This document shows positions 1-7,629 of a stretch of DNA of 64,000 nt, piece after piece; within the stretch, counting starts at the first letter, position 1; every line of letters begins with the position of its first letter. Below the pieces are notes generated by a model that did not search any database, was not told the origin of the DNA, and was given only the letters and a program-made list of their open reading frames with translations. Location of the stretch: NCBI RefSeq assembly GCF_018688455.1, contig NZ_CP061319.1:310001-374000 (forward strand). The letters are read 5' to 3'. Source of the DNA: Polynucleobacter sp. AM-7D1 (GTDB lineage Bacteria; Pseudomonadota; Gammaproteobacteria; Burkholderiales; Burkholderiaceae). The position numbers were made by a program, and so were the translations under genes.

Positions 1-822
1 TCTGCAAAAAGAAGAAAAATTCCCGTATTTCACATGGAAGCTGGTAACCGATGCTTTGATGAAAGAGTCCCGGAGGAATTAAATAGAAAGGTTTTGGATC
101 ACCTCAGTGACATCAATTTAGTTTTGACGGAGCATGCCCGAAGATATTTAATATCCGAGGGGGTAAGACCTGAGAAGATATTTAAAACTGGTTCGCATAT
201 GCCTGAAGTTATTGACTTTTACAGGGAGAAAATTGCTAATTCAGATATTTTAAGCAGGTTAAATTTACAGGCTAATAATTATTTTGTGGTTAGCGCTCAT
301 CGGGAGGAAAACGTTGACTCCCCTAAAAATATGTTTGACTTTGTTGAAACTCTGAATTCTTTGGCTGAAGAATATAAGATGCCGGTAATAGTTTCAACTC
401 ATCCAAGAACAAAAAAACAATTAGATAGCATGGGGTTAATTAATTTAAGTCCCTTAATTCAGTTTTCTAAGCCGTTTGGTTTTTGTGACTACATTAAATT
501 ACAAATGGACTCCAGATGTGTTGTATCTGACAGCGGAACTATATCCGAGGAAGCTTCAATTCTAAATTTACCAGCAGTTACTATTCGCAATGCACATGAA
601 CGGCCAGAGGCTATAGATGTAGGCACCTTCATTTTGACAGGTCTAAAAAAAGAAAGAGTGCTTGAGTCGATCAAGGTTGTGTGCGAGCAGCATAATCAGA
701 TGAATAGATCCATCTTTCCAGTGCCTGATTATGCTGAAAGTAATGTATCGAAGAAGATATTAAGGATAGTGCTTGGTTACACCGATTATGTAAATAGAAC
801 GGTATGGAAGAAGGCCGACTAG
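1..822 (+). CDS. fnlC: UDP-N-acetylglucosamine 2-epimerase family protein, FnlC/WbjD type (5' partial)
   Basis: The reading frame is open from base 1, so the N-terminus lies outside the window. The HMEAGNRCFDERVPEE segment is the form seen in FnlC/WbjD/Cap5G, which make UDP-N-acetyl-L-fucosamine by C2 epimerisation; classical WecB has HVEAGLRTGD there. Further family marks are SAHREENVD, STHPRT, SDSGTISEEA and the RNAHERPEA segment near the C-terminus. It acts in the cytoplasm on UDP-sugars for O-antigen. It is followed after one base by a WbuB-type glycosyltransferase, as in other FucNAc-containing O-antigen clusters. The fnlA and fnlB partners would be expected just left of the window. Family is near certain; the L-FucNAc assignment is inferred. 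Confidence 0.85.
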   Translation, partial: SAKRRKIPVFHMEAGNRCFDERVPEELNRKVLDHLSDINLVLTEHARRYLISEGVRPEKIFKTGSHMPEVIDFYREKIANSDILSRLNLQANNYFVVSAHREENVDSPKNMFDFVETLNSLAEEYKMPVIVSTHPRTKKQLDSMGLINLSPLIQFSKPFGFCDYIKLQMDSRCVVSDSGTISEEASILNLPAVTIRNAHERPEAIDVGTFILTGLKKERVLESIKVVCEQHNQMNRSIFPVPDYAESNVSKKILRIVLGYTDYVNRTVWKKAD

Positions 823-823
823 G

Positions 824-2053
824 ATGAAGATACTTTTTTGGATGCAGGTATTTGATCCAGAACCTCAAATAAAGGGAATTACTCTAGCCTCAAAAATCGT
901 TCAAGCGGGTAACGAAGTTATAGTTATTACTGGATTTCCAAATTATCCTGGAGGTAAGATATATCCAGGCTATTCAATTAAGTTATATAGCATAGAGTAC
1001 ATCGAGGGAATCAAAGTTATAAGGGTCCCATTATTTCCTAGCCACAGCGGCTCCATAGTTGGAAGGCTTGTAAATTATCTTAGCTTTGGATTTTCATCCT
1101 TCATAGCAAGTTTTTTTATTCGTGATCTAGATTTAATATATGCCTGCGGGCCACCAGTTACGGTTGGAGTTGCGGCTGCACTTTCTGGGCTAATTAAAAA
1201 AATACCTGTGGTTTACGATATTCAGGATTTATGGCCGGACTCACTAAATTCTACGGAAATGTTTAAGAGCACTCTCGGCCTCAAGATTATAGGAAAGGTG
1301 TGTCAATTTCTCTACCAGCATGTAGCAATGCTTATTGTTCAGTCTCCAGGGATAAGGTTAAAGTTGATTGAGCGAGGGGTTCCTGAGGATAGGATTTCTT
1401 TGGTATACAACTGGTGCAATGAAAGCGCAATTCTAAATTACGAAATAAATTCAGTTGCAATAATGCCCAGTGCTAAAGGTATGGGTGCTAGCGAGCGCTT
1501 CTCGGTCCTATTTGCTGGAAATATCGGTAGAGCGCAGGATTTATATGCAATTATAAAGGCTGCACAAATATTGCAAAAAAGAAAGTATAAGGTTGATATA
1601 TATCTCCTTGGTGAGGGTATTGAAAAGACTTCCTTAGAGCGTGAAGTTAAAAATAAGCGCATTGAAAATATTTTTTTTATACCAGCAGTTCCAATGTCGG
1701 ATGTAAGTAAATACCTCAAAGCCGCTAATGTGTTGCTTGTACATTTGAAAGATAGCGAGTTATTTAGAGTTACAGTGCCTGCAAAAACTCAGGCATATCT
1801 CGCCACAGGAAAGCCGGTTCTTATGGCCGTTGCGGGGGATGGCGCAGAACTTATTTCAAAATCTGGCGGAGGTATTGTGGCCAAACCATCAGACCCAGAT
1901 TCCATAGCTGATAGCATTATTTTGCTGCTTGAAAGTGGCGATCAGGAGTTGGTAAAAATGGGAAATTGTGGAAAGCAATACTATTGGGAGCATCTATCGC
2001 TTGAGCAGGGTTCAAAAAAATTTAATGCTCTCTTTAAGAAACTAGCTAAATGA
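824..2053 (+). CDS. wbuB: Glycosyltransferase family 4, WbuB-like (probable L-FucNAc transferase)
   Basis: A 409-residue GT-B glycosyltransferase. The N-terminal Rossmann half carries the ITGFPNYPGG segment typical of WbuB proteins and a YDIQDLWPDS segment. The C-terminal half has LFAGNIGRAQD and a sugar-nucleotide-binding region around TQAYLATGKPVL. WbuB proteins are proposed to add L-FucNAc to the undecaprenyl-linked O-unit at the cytoplasmic face. It starts one base after the epimerase stop, so the two are probably translationally coupled, and the pairing of a FucNAc-making enzyme with this enzyme supports the sugar assignment. Donor and acceptor are inferred, not visible in the sequence. 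Confidence 0.82.
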   Translation: MKILFWMQVFDPEPQIKGITLASKIVQAGNEVIVITGFPNYPGGKIYPGYSIKLYSIEYIEGIKVIRVPLFPSHSGSIVGRLVNYLSFGFSSFIASFFIRDLDLIYACGPPVTVGVAAALSGLIKKIPVVYDIQDLWPDSLNSTEMFKSTLGLKIIGKVCQFLYQHVAMLIVQSPGIRLKLIERGVPEDRISLVYNWCNESAILNYEINSVAIMPSAKGMGASERFSVLFAGNIGRAQDLYAIIKAAQILQKRKYKVDIYLLGEGIEKTSLEREVKNKRIENIFFIPAVPMSDVSKYLKAANVLLVHLKDSELFRVTVPAKTQAYLATGKPVLMAVAGDGAELISKSGGGIVAKPSDPDSIADSIILLLESGDQELVKMGNCGKQYYWEHLSLEQGSKKFNALFKKLAK

Positions 2054-2054
2054 T

Positions 2055-3074
2055 ATGGCGCTATTTTTATATAAAAATTACTTGCTATCTGTATTCATCA
2101 TATCTATTTTGGGATATGCCTTATATAAATCAATAGCCATCAGGCGTAATTTTATTGCAAATCCGAATTTCAGAAGTTTGCATCAAATCCCAATCCCAAC
2201 AGGAGCAGGGGTAGTTTTCTCCTCTATTTGTATCGCCTGTTTTTTTTTGGAATATACAATCGGTAATGTCGATAAAAGTCTGTACTTAATCTTACTTATA
2301 GGTGGAGTTTTTTCTATAATCATTGGTTTTGTAGATGATACTGTAGGTTTATCCCCATCTAAAAAGTTGCTTGCACAAATTTGCCTTTCTGGTTTGAGCA
2401 TCTTCTGTCTTGATGGCGGCAGCATCCTTAACATCCCATACCTTCCAGCTTGGGTTAATGCAGTGATCTGTTGGATTGGCTTACTTTGGTTGATAAATCT
2501 ATATAACTTTATAGATGGAATAGATGGGCTAGCTGCTGGCGGCGGCTTATTTTTCTGTGTAAGTGCGATGGTATTAATTTTTTTATCGCAATCTACTCAG
2601 GGTGAAATATTTCTTCCTCTCGCTTTGGTTGGGACATGCCTTGCTACTTTTCTAGTATTTAACTTTCCCAAAGCCAGCCTATTTATGGGGGATTCTGGCA
2701 GTATTTTTTTAGGATTCTTTTTTGGTGTAATTATTGTTTACACCGTTAATCATGGGGCGATTAGTTTATTCACATGGTTGATATTATTTGGGTATTTTGC
2801 AGGAGATACAACTCTAACAACCATAACAAGAATATTTATGGTCAAAAAATGGTACGGCGCCCACAGAAGTAACGCGTATCAAAATATTGCGCGAATTTCT
2901 GGTAGTCATGTAAAGGTGCTTTCCGGCGTACTTGCATACAAAATATTTTGGCTGTTTCCAATTGCGTTATTATCAATTTTTTATCCCGATTACAACTTTG
3001 TCCTTTTGTTGCTGGCCTATTTGCCTGTTGCTTTTTTTGTGTACTGCTATGGTCCTAGGCTTTCAAGTTCCTAA
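2055..3074 (+). CDS. wbpL: MraY/WecA-like undecaprenyl-phosphate sugar-1-phosphate transferase (WbpL type)
   Basis: A 339-residue polytopic membrane protein of the polyprenyl-phosphate GlcNAc-1-P transferase superfamily with about ten hydrophobic segments. Superfamily motifs appear in order: GFVDDTVGL (the Asp pair on a cytoplasmic loop), NLYNFIDGIDGLA, FMGDSGS, and a basic AHRSNAYQ loop that contacts the nucleotide-sugar. WbpL-type enzymes start O-unit synthesis by moving HexNAc- or FucNAc-1-phosphate from the UDP-sugar to undecaprenyl phosphate. It lies between the FucNAc genes and wbpM, as in Pseudomonas O-antigen loci. A T9 run at 2240-2248 lies inside the frame and could slip. Specificity is not determinable from sequence. 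Confidence 0.83.
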   Translation: MALFLYKNYLLSVFIISILGYALYKSIAIRRNFIANPNFRSLHQIPIPTGAGVVFSSICIACFFLEYTIGNVDKSLYLILLIGGVFSIIIGFVDDTVGLSPSKKLLAQICLSGLSIFCLDGGSILNIPYLPAWVNAVICWIGLLWLINLYNFIDGIDGLAAGGGLFFCVSAMVLIFLSQSTQGEIFLPLALVGTCLATFLVFNFPKASLFMGDSGSIFLGFFFGVIIVYTVNHGAISLFTWLILFGYFAGDTTLTTITRIFMVKKWYGAHRSNAYQNIARISGSHVKVLSGVLAYKIFWLFPIALLSIFYPDYNFVLLLLAYLPVAFFVYCYGPRLSSS

Positions 3075-4255
3075 TGAGAAATAAAAAAATCTTAGTCGTT
3101 TTGTGCGATTCAATTTCAATTGAGTTGGAAAATGCTCTAGTCTGCGGGAGGGAATTAAAGGAGTACCTCAGATTCGCATTCACATCAGAAAGTTTTCATA
3201 ATAAATTTTTTTTTGAGCGAAGCTTAGATGCTAGCGACCTAAGTTCTAGTGGGGTGCTGCTGCTGCGAAGTGGTACATGCATTAATGAGTTTGATTTAAA
3301 TCAGATTTATGAGCAAATTCATCCTCAGAGTTTCATTTTAAGAATTTCAGAATCTAGCCATATGATGCCTTCTTGGCGTGAAATTCCAGAAATTTTAGGG
3401 TTTTATGCTCCCCCTGGCGCGTTTTGTGACCCTAATGAACTTAGAGAATTTTGGAATGGAGGCGCCCTCAGGCTCCATGGCGCGTATAAAGAATTTTCTA
3501 TATTCGATTATATTTTGGGCGAGCAAAATCTCTTGGAAAATTCATACCCTTCTTTTTTTATTGAGTCCATGACCTCAATCTCCGAGTTTGAAAGAAGGAT
3601 ATGGCGTTTGAAAGCTCGTCGGTATTCTTCTGTGGGAGTGAGAATATCTGATTTAAATACTACTTATATTAGCGGGGAATTGACTTGCGGTAGGGGGGTT
3701 GAAATTTCTCCAAACGTAACAATTGAAGGTTTTGTTAATCTGGAGGATGGGGTTAAAGTCGGTACAGGTTCAATTTTGCGTAATTGCAGCATTGGGTTCA
3801 ACTCTTGTGTGAACCCCTACTCAATAGTTGAAAATTCTACTGTTGGTCGCAATAGTTTTATTGGTCCTTATGCACGAATTCGTCCAGAAAGCATAATTGG
3901 GGAAGCGGTACAGATTGGAAATTATGTGGAAATTAAAGAGTCAACCATAGGGAATGGATGCAGAATTAATCACCACAGTTTTATTGGTAATGCAGTGCTT
4001 GGTAGATCAGTAACTATTGGTGCCGGCACAATAACGTGCAACCATGACGGTCGGAGTATTCATCCGACGCATATAGGAGATAATTCATTTATTGGATCTG
4101 GTTGTAACTTAATTGCGCCGCTTGAAATTGGAGAGGCAGTTTTTGTTGGGGCGGGATCAACGATTACTTCGGATATTGATAATGAAGACGTTGTCATTGC
4201 AAGAAGTAGGCAGCTAACTATACGAAAGCATAACAGAGGCTTCAAAAGTGAATAA
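3074..4255 (+). CDS. GlmU-like hexapeptide acyltransferase with a divergent N-terminal domain
   Basis: 393 residues. From about residue 168 it follows the GlmU linker and left-handed beta-helix domain: an arm helix with EFERRIWRLKARR, hexapeptide turns, GPYARIRPES (R270), IGNYVEIK (K288), INHHSFIGN (H300, at the GlmU catalytic His), then IGAGTITCNHDG. The usual GlmU Tyr pair is replaced by Phe303 and His324. The first ~167 residues lack the LAAGxGTRM nucleotidyltransferase signature and are shorter than that domain (about 225 residues); I do not recognise them. The gene overlaps its neighbours by 1 and 8 bases. Likely an acyltransferase for an NDP-amino sugar rather than a peptidoglycan GlmU. 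A T9 run lies at 3206-3214. Confidence 0.75.
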   Translation: MRNKKILVVLCDSISIELENALVCGRELKEYLRFAFTSESFHNKFFFERSLDASDLSSSGVLLLRSGTCINEFDLNQIYEQIHPQSFILRISESSHMMPSWREIPEILGFYAPPGAFCDPNELREFWNGGALRLHGAYKEFSIFDYILGEQNLLENSYPSFFIESMTSISEFERRIWRLKARRYSSVGVRISDLNTTYISGELTCGRGVEISPNVTIEGFVNLEDGVKVGTGSILRNCSIGFNSCVNPYSIVENSTVGRNSFIGPYARIRPESIIGEAVQIGNYVEIKESTIGNGCRINHHSFIGNAVLGRSVTIGAGTITCNHDGRSIHPTHIGDNSFIGSGCNLIAPLEIGEAVFVGAGSTITSDIDNEDVVIARSRQLTIRKHNRGFKSE

Positions 4256-5222
4256 CCTTAGGGTGGTCGTATGGGGATTGGGGCAACATTCCCTCAATAA
4301 GATTCTGCCAGCGCTTGTTGATACTCCGGGGTTGGAAATGTATGGGGTATGCTCAAGGAATAAAGACGTTGTTGCATCAACTGCCAATAAATTCAGATGT
4401 AAAGGTTGGCTAGATCCTAGAGTAATGCTTTTTGATGACAATATAGATGTTGTTTATCTTTCAACCCCAATTGGACTTCATTTCACGCATGGGAAAATGA
4501 TATTACTTTCTGGTAAGCATCTATGGTGTGAAAAACCTCTAGTTAGCCGCCTTGAAGATGCTTGTACTCTGACGGATTTGGCGCTTGCAAAGAGTTTGAA
4601 AATTGCTGAGGGCTACATGTTTAAGTATCACCCGCATTTTCAGCAGTTTTTACAATTTTGCAAACAGGGTTACATCGGTCCAATTAGATCGGCAACCTTT
4701 AGGTTTGGTATACCCCCCCTTGCAAATCCTGGCTTTCGAACTGATCCAGCGCTCGGAGGCGGTGCATTTTTGGATGTAGGTTGTTACCCAGTAGCTGCAG
4801 CTTTAGAGGTTTTTGCGGGTACCCCTTATTCACTTCGCTATTCGGACATCACAATGAAGCAGGGCGTACCTGTAGATACATCGGGTAGGGCGGTAATAGA
4901 ATTTTCTAATGGTGCAGAGGCCAACCTTGAGTGGGGTATTAATTGTTCATATCGAAATGAGATTGATGTTTGGGGGGAATTTGGCGGGATATACTCCGAG
5001 ATGATTTTCTCTAAGCCCCCTGACTATCAACCTTATTTTATAATGTCAGATCAAAATGGCCGAAAAACGAAGGTTTTCTCTGTGGCTGAAAACCACTTTA
5101 AGATAATGCTTGAGCATTTCCGATGTCTTACTTTGGATGCTACAGGAGCAACTGATGAATTAGCCAAAATCAGAGATAGGGCTAAATTAATCGAATTGAT
5201 TAAAGTCGCCGCTAGCGTTTAA
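4248..5222 (+). CDS. Gfo/Idh/MocA family NAD(P)-dependent sugar oxidoreductase
   Basis: A 324-residue protein starting at GTG and overlapping the upstream gene by 8 bases. The N-terminal Rossmann fold has VVWGLGQHS in the dinucleotide-binding position (one Gly later than the usual GxGxxG), then YLSTPIGLH and the family signature CEKPLV, whose Lys takes part in catalysis. The C-terminal beta-sheet domain carries GGGAFLDVGCYPV with the usual Asp/Gly-Cys-Tyr substrate-site pattern. Such enzymes oxidise or reduce a hydroxyl or keto group of an NDP-sugar in the cytoplasm. Its place between an acyltransferase-like gene and a cupin suggests a step in making an unusual O-antigen sugar. Substrate unknown. 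Confidence 0.85.
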   Translation: MNNLRVVVWGLGQHSLNKILPALVDTPGLEMYGVCSRNKDVVASTANKFRCKGWLDPRVMLFDDNIDVVYLSTPIGLHFTHGKMILLSGKHLWCEKPLVSRLEDACTLTDLALAKSLKIAEGYMFKYHPHFQQFLQFCKQGYIGPIRSATFRFGIPPLANPGFRTDPALGGGAFLDVGCYPVAAALEVFAGTPYSLRYSDITMKQGVPVDTSGRAVIEFSNGAEANLEWGINCSYRNEIDVWGEFGGIYSEMIFSKPPDYQPYFIMSDQNGRKTKVFSVAENHFKIMLEHFRCLTLDATGATDELAKIRDRAKLIELIKVAASV

Positions 5223-5256
5223 TTAGTCTTAATTGAAATATAAAAAGGAAATAGAA

Positions 5257-5697
5257 ATGGAAAATTGGAAGAATGTAGTTTTGGATGAGCCAGGAATGTG
5301 GCCCACTGAAGGTTTGGTATCACTTGAGCCGGCACACGTTGATGCACGAGGCACAATTCAGTCCCTAGTTAATTTCCCAATGAAAAACTTATCATTGATT
5401 ACTAGCAAGAAGGGGTCTGTGAGATCAAATCATTACCATGTAACGGATTGGCACTATATGTATGTTTTGGCCGGATCTTTTGATTATTTTTATCGGCCAA
5501 CTGGGACTGATTCACAACCTTCAGTAATAAGAGTGAATGCTGGAGAGATGGTATTTACTCCCCCAATGGAAGATCATGCAACGGTATTTCTTGAGGATAC
5601 AAGCTTATTGGCTATGAGTCGCAACCCACGGGATCAGGTTGCGTATGAGGCTGATGTTAGAAGAGTGGTGCTGGTTAATCCAGACAGTATTGCTTGA
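5257..5697 (+). CDS. Cupin-domain protein, WxcM/sugar-epimerase-like
   Basis: The frame can be read from TTG at 5233, but the ATG at 5257 is preceded by AAGGA at a 7-base spacing and is preferred (146 residues). It is a single-domain cupin: the first metal-site motif is in NHYHVTDWHYMYVLAGSF and the second half has AGEMVFTPPMEDHATVF. Related small cupins in O-antigen clusters isomerise or epimerise dTDP-/UDP-4-keto sugars (FdtA, WxcM-C) or are of unknown use (WbuC). It lies 34 bases after the Gfo/Idh gene, and its stop abuts the next start, so it belongs to the same operon. Fold is secure; reaction is inferred. Confidence 0.75.
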   Translation: MENWKNVVLDEPGMWPTEGLVSLEPAHVDARGTIQSLVNFPMKNLSLITSKKGSVRSNHYHVTDWHYMYVLAGSFDYFYRPTGTDSQPSVIRVNAGEMVFTPPMEDHATVFLEDTSLLAMSRNPRDQVAYEADVRRVVLVNPDSIA

Positions 5698-5699
5698 AC

Positions 5700-6953
5700 A
5701 TGGAAGATTTTTATCTTAAAACAACATGTAGGATGTGTTCAGGGGAGGGGTTGGAGAAGGTTATGTCACTTGCCCCAACACCCCCCGGAAATAATTTTTT
5801 AAGTACTGCAGAATTGGAGTTGTCGGAAGCCTCTTATCCCTTAGATTTGTATTTGTGTGGCGAATGTAAGCATTTGCAATTAGGCCACGTTGTTGATCCA
5901 AAAATACTCTATCAAAAAGATTATTTCTATGTGTCTGGAACGTCAAATACATTCATTAAGCACTTGCAGGATTATGCTGAAAGTTCAGTTAGAAAATTTA
6001 AGCTTGATTCCGAATCATTTGTGGTTGATATTGGGTCTAATGATGGCACCTGTCTACGAGCATTTAAGGGGGCTGGCGTAGGTCGTGTATTAGGTGTTGA
6101 TCCAGCCAGTAAAATTGCTCAAAGGGCTACAGAAAGCGGAATACCTACGGTACCAGATTTTTTTTCGCACGAGTTAGCCGTGCAACTTAGCAAAGAGCAT
6201 GGAAGGGCAAAGCTCATAACCTCGCATAATGCCTGCGCCCATATTGATAGGTTGGATGACGTTATTAAAGGGGTGCATCATTGGCTCTCAGATGATGGGG
6301 TATTTGTACTGGAGGTGGGATACCTGGTTGATGTATATCAAAATGCTTGGTTTGATACGATTTATCATGAGCATCTAGATTTTCACACTGTGCGCCCGTT
6401 TCAATATTTATTTAAACGACTTGGTATGGAGTTATTAAGTGTAGAGCGTATAGCGCCTCAAGGGGGGTCGATTAGAGTTTCAGCACAGAGGGTCGGTGGC
6501 CCTCGCACCCCTGATTCGTCTATAAATAACTTGATTCAATTAGAAGATAGCATCTACTTAGGCGAAGCTACGACCTTCAAAGATTTCAATCTTCGAATTA
6601 ATGAAATCGGTAGTCAGTTAAGAGCGCTAATTCGTGATATCAAAGACGCCGGATCAACTATTGCTGCTTTTGGTGCTCCCACTAAGTCGACTACATTGTT
6701 AGCACATTTCCAAATTAACCCGAGAGACATAGATTTTATAGTTGACGATAATCCATTAAAGCAGGGTTTGTATTCACCATTGAAGCATATTCCAGTTCTC
6801 CACCCGGGAGAGATATATGCCCAAAAGCCGGATTACTTACTTATACTGGCTTGGAATTTTGCAGAATCTATTATGGCGAACCATAAGAAATATTCCGATT
6901 TAGGGGGTAAATTTATTGTGCCCATGCCAAACCCAAAGGTGATTGCTCAATGA
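5700..6953 (+). CDS. Sugar C-methyltransferase, class I SAM-dependent (Methyltransf_13/14 type)
   Basis: The start is ATG 5700; TTG 5694 in the same frame would overlap the cupin stop. About 417 residues in three parts: an N-terminal zinc-ribbon-like domain with CRMCSGEG and CGECKHLQLG (four Cys), a SAM-binding Rossmann domain with DIGSNDGT and GVDPA, and a C-terminal Rossmann domain with FGAPTKS and DDNPLKQG. This arrangement is that of NDP-4-keto-sugar 3-C-methyltransferases (TylC3/NovU/YerE-pathway relatives), which make branched-chain deoxysugars. The EIGYxxD-like LEVGYLVDVYQN segment and the YHEHLDFH motif with likely catalytic His fit. Overlaps the deacetylase by 4 bases. Role: adds a methyl branch to an O-antigen sugar (inferred). 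Confidence 0.82.
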   Translation: MEDFYLKTTCRMCSGEGLEKVMSLAPTPPGNNFLSTAELELSEASYPLDLYLCGECKHLQLGHVVDPKILYQKDYFYVSGTSNTFIKHLQDYAESSVRKFKLDSESFVVDIGSNDGTCLRAFKGAGVGRVLGVDPASKIAQRATESGIPTVPDFFSHELAVQLSKEHGRAKLITSHNACAHIDRLDDVIKGVHHWLSDDGVFVLEVGYLVDVYQNAWFDTIYHEHLDFHTVRPFQYLFKRLGMELLSVERIAPQGGSIRVSAQRVGGPRTPDSSINNLIQLEDSIYLGEATTFKDFNLRINEIGSQLRALIRDIKDAGSTIAAFGAPTKSTTLLAHFQINPRDIDFIVDDNPLKQGLYSPLKHIPVLHPGEIYAQKPDYLLILAWNFAESIMANHKKYSDLGGKFIVPMPNPKVIAQ

Positions 6954-7615
6954 AAAGACTTTTAGTTGTAGCTCCTCATCCTGATGATGAAACTTTGGGC
7001 GCTGGTGGCACAATAATTAAGCTTGCAAATGAAGGGTATGAAGTGGCCGTTCTGACGGTTTCTGGGCATTTGCCACCCCTTTATGATAGAGCTGATTATG
7101 AAGTAACTTTAGCTGAGGCAAAAAACGCTTTTTCAATGCTTGGCGTCTCCAAATCTTGGTTTTTAGAAATTCCTGCCACCATGATTGGTGATCAGCCTGT
7201 AGGTGTTTTAAATAGAAAAATCGTTCAAGTTATTAATGATTTTGAGCCTGAGATTGTTCTCTGCCCATTCCCTGATAGGCACATCGATCACCGAATTGTT
7301 TTTGAGAGTGTCATGGTTTCATGTAGGCCAGTGGGCTCGGGGCGATGCGTAAAAATGTTAGCAAGTTATGAAACTCTCTCAGAGACTCATTGGAATGCAC
7401 CAAACATAGAAGCCAACTTTACCCCTAACTGGGTTGTTGACATCACAGATCAAATTGAAAAGAAGATTAGCGCTTTGAACTGTTATGAATCGCAAATTCC
7501 TCATTTCCCCGGCGCTCGATCTCTTGAGGCTGCAAAGTCTCTTGCAATGTTTCGTGGTACTCAGGCAGGTTTTTCATATGGCGAAGCTTTTCAAATTATC
7601 AGAAAATCTAGTTAA
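6950..7615 (+). CDS. PIG-L/LmbE family N-deacetylase
   Basis: 221 residues, starting in an ATGA overlap with the methyltransferase. The zinc site is clear: APHPDDE at residues 8-14 and RHIDH around residue 106, with the Asp of PDD as general base. The family removes acetyl groups from N-acetyl sugars (PIG-L, MshB, BshB, LPS deacetylases). In this operon the likely substrate is an NDP-HexNAc derivative or a lipid-linked O-unit sugar. A preceding hexapeptide acyltransferase-like gene makes a deacetylate-then-reacylate exchange of the N-acyl group attractive, but this is inference. Confidence 0.83.
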   Translation: MKRLLVVAPHPDDETLGAGGTIIKLANEGYEVAVLTVSGHLPPLYDRADYEVTLAEAKNAFSMLGVSKSWFLEIPATMIGDQPVGVLNRKIVQVINDFEPEIVLCPFPDRHIDHRIVFESVMVSCRPVGSGRCVKMLASYETLSETHWNAPNIEANFTPNWVVDITDQIEKKISALNCYESQIPHFPGARSLEAAKSLAMFRGTQAGFSYGEAFQIIRKSS

Positions 7616-7629
7616 TTTTTGAACCTGCT

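Noticed and set aside
1..822. Calling the first gene wecB (UDP-GlcNAc to UDP-ManNAc)
   Set aside because: The MEAGNRCFDERVPEE segment is the FnlC/WbjD form; WecB has a different sequence at that place.
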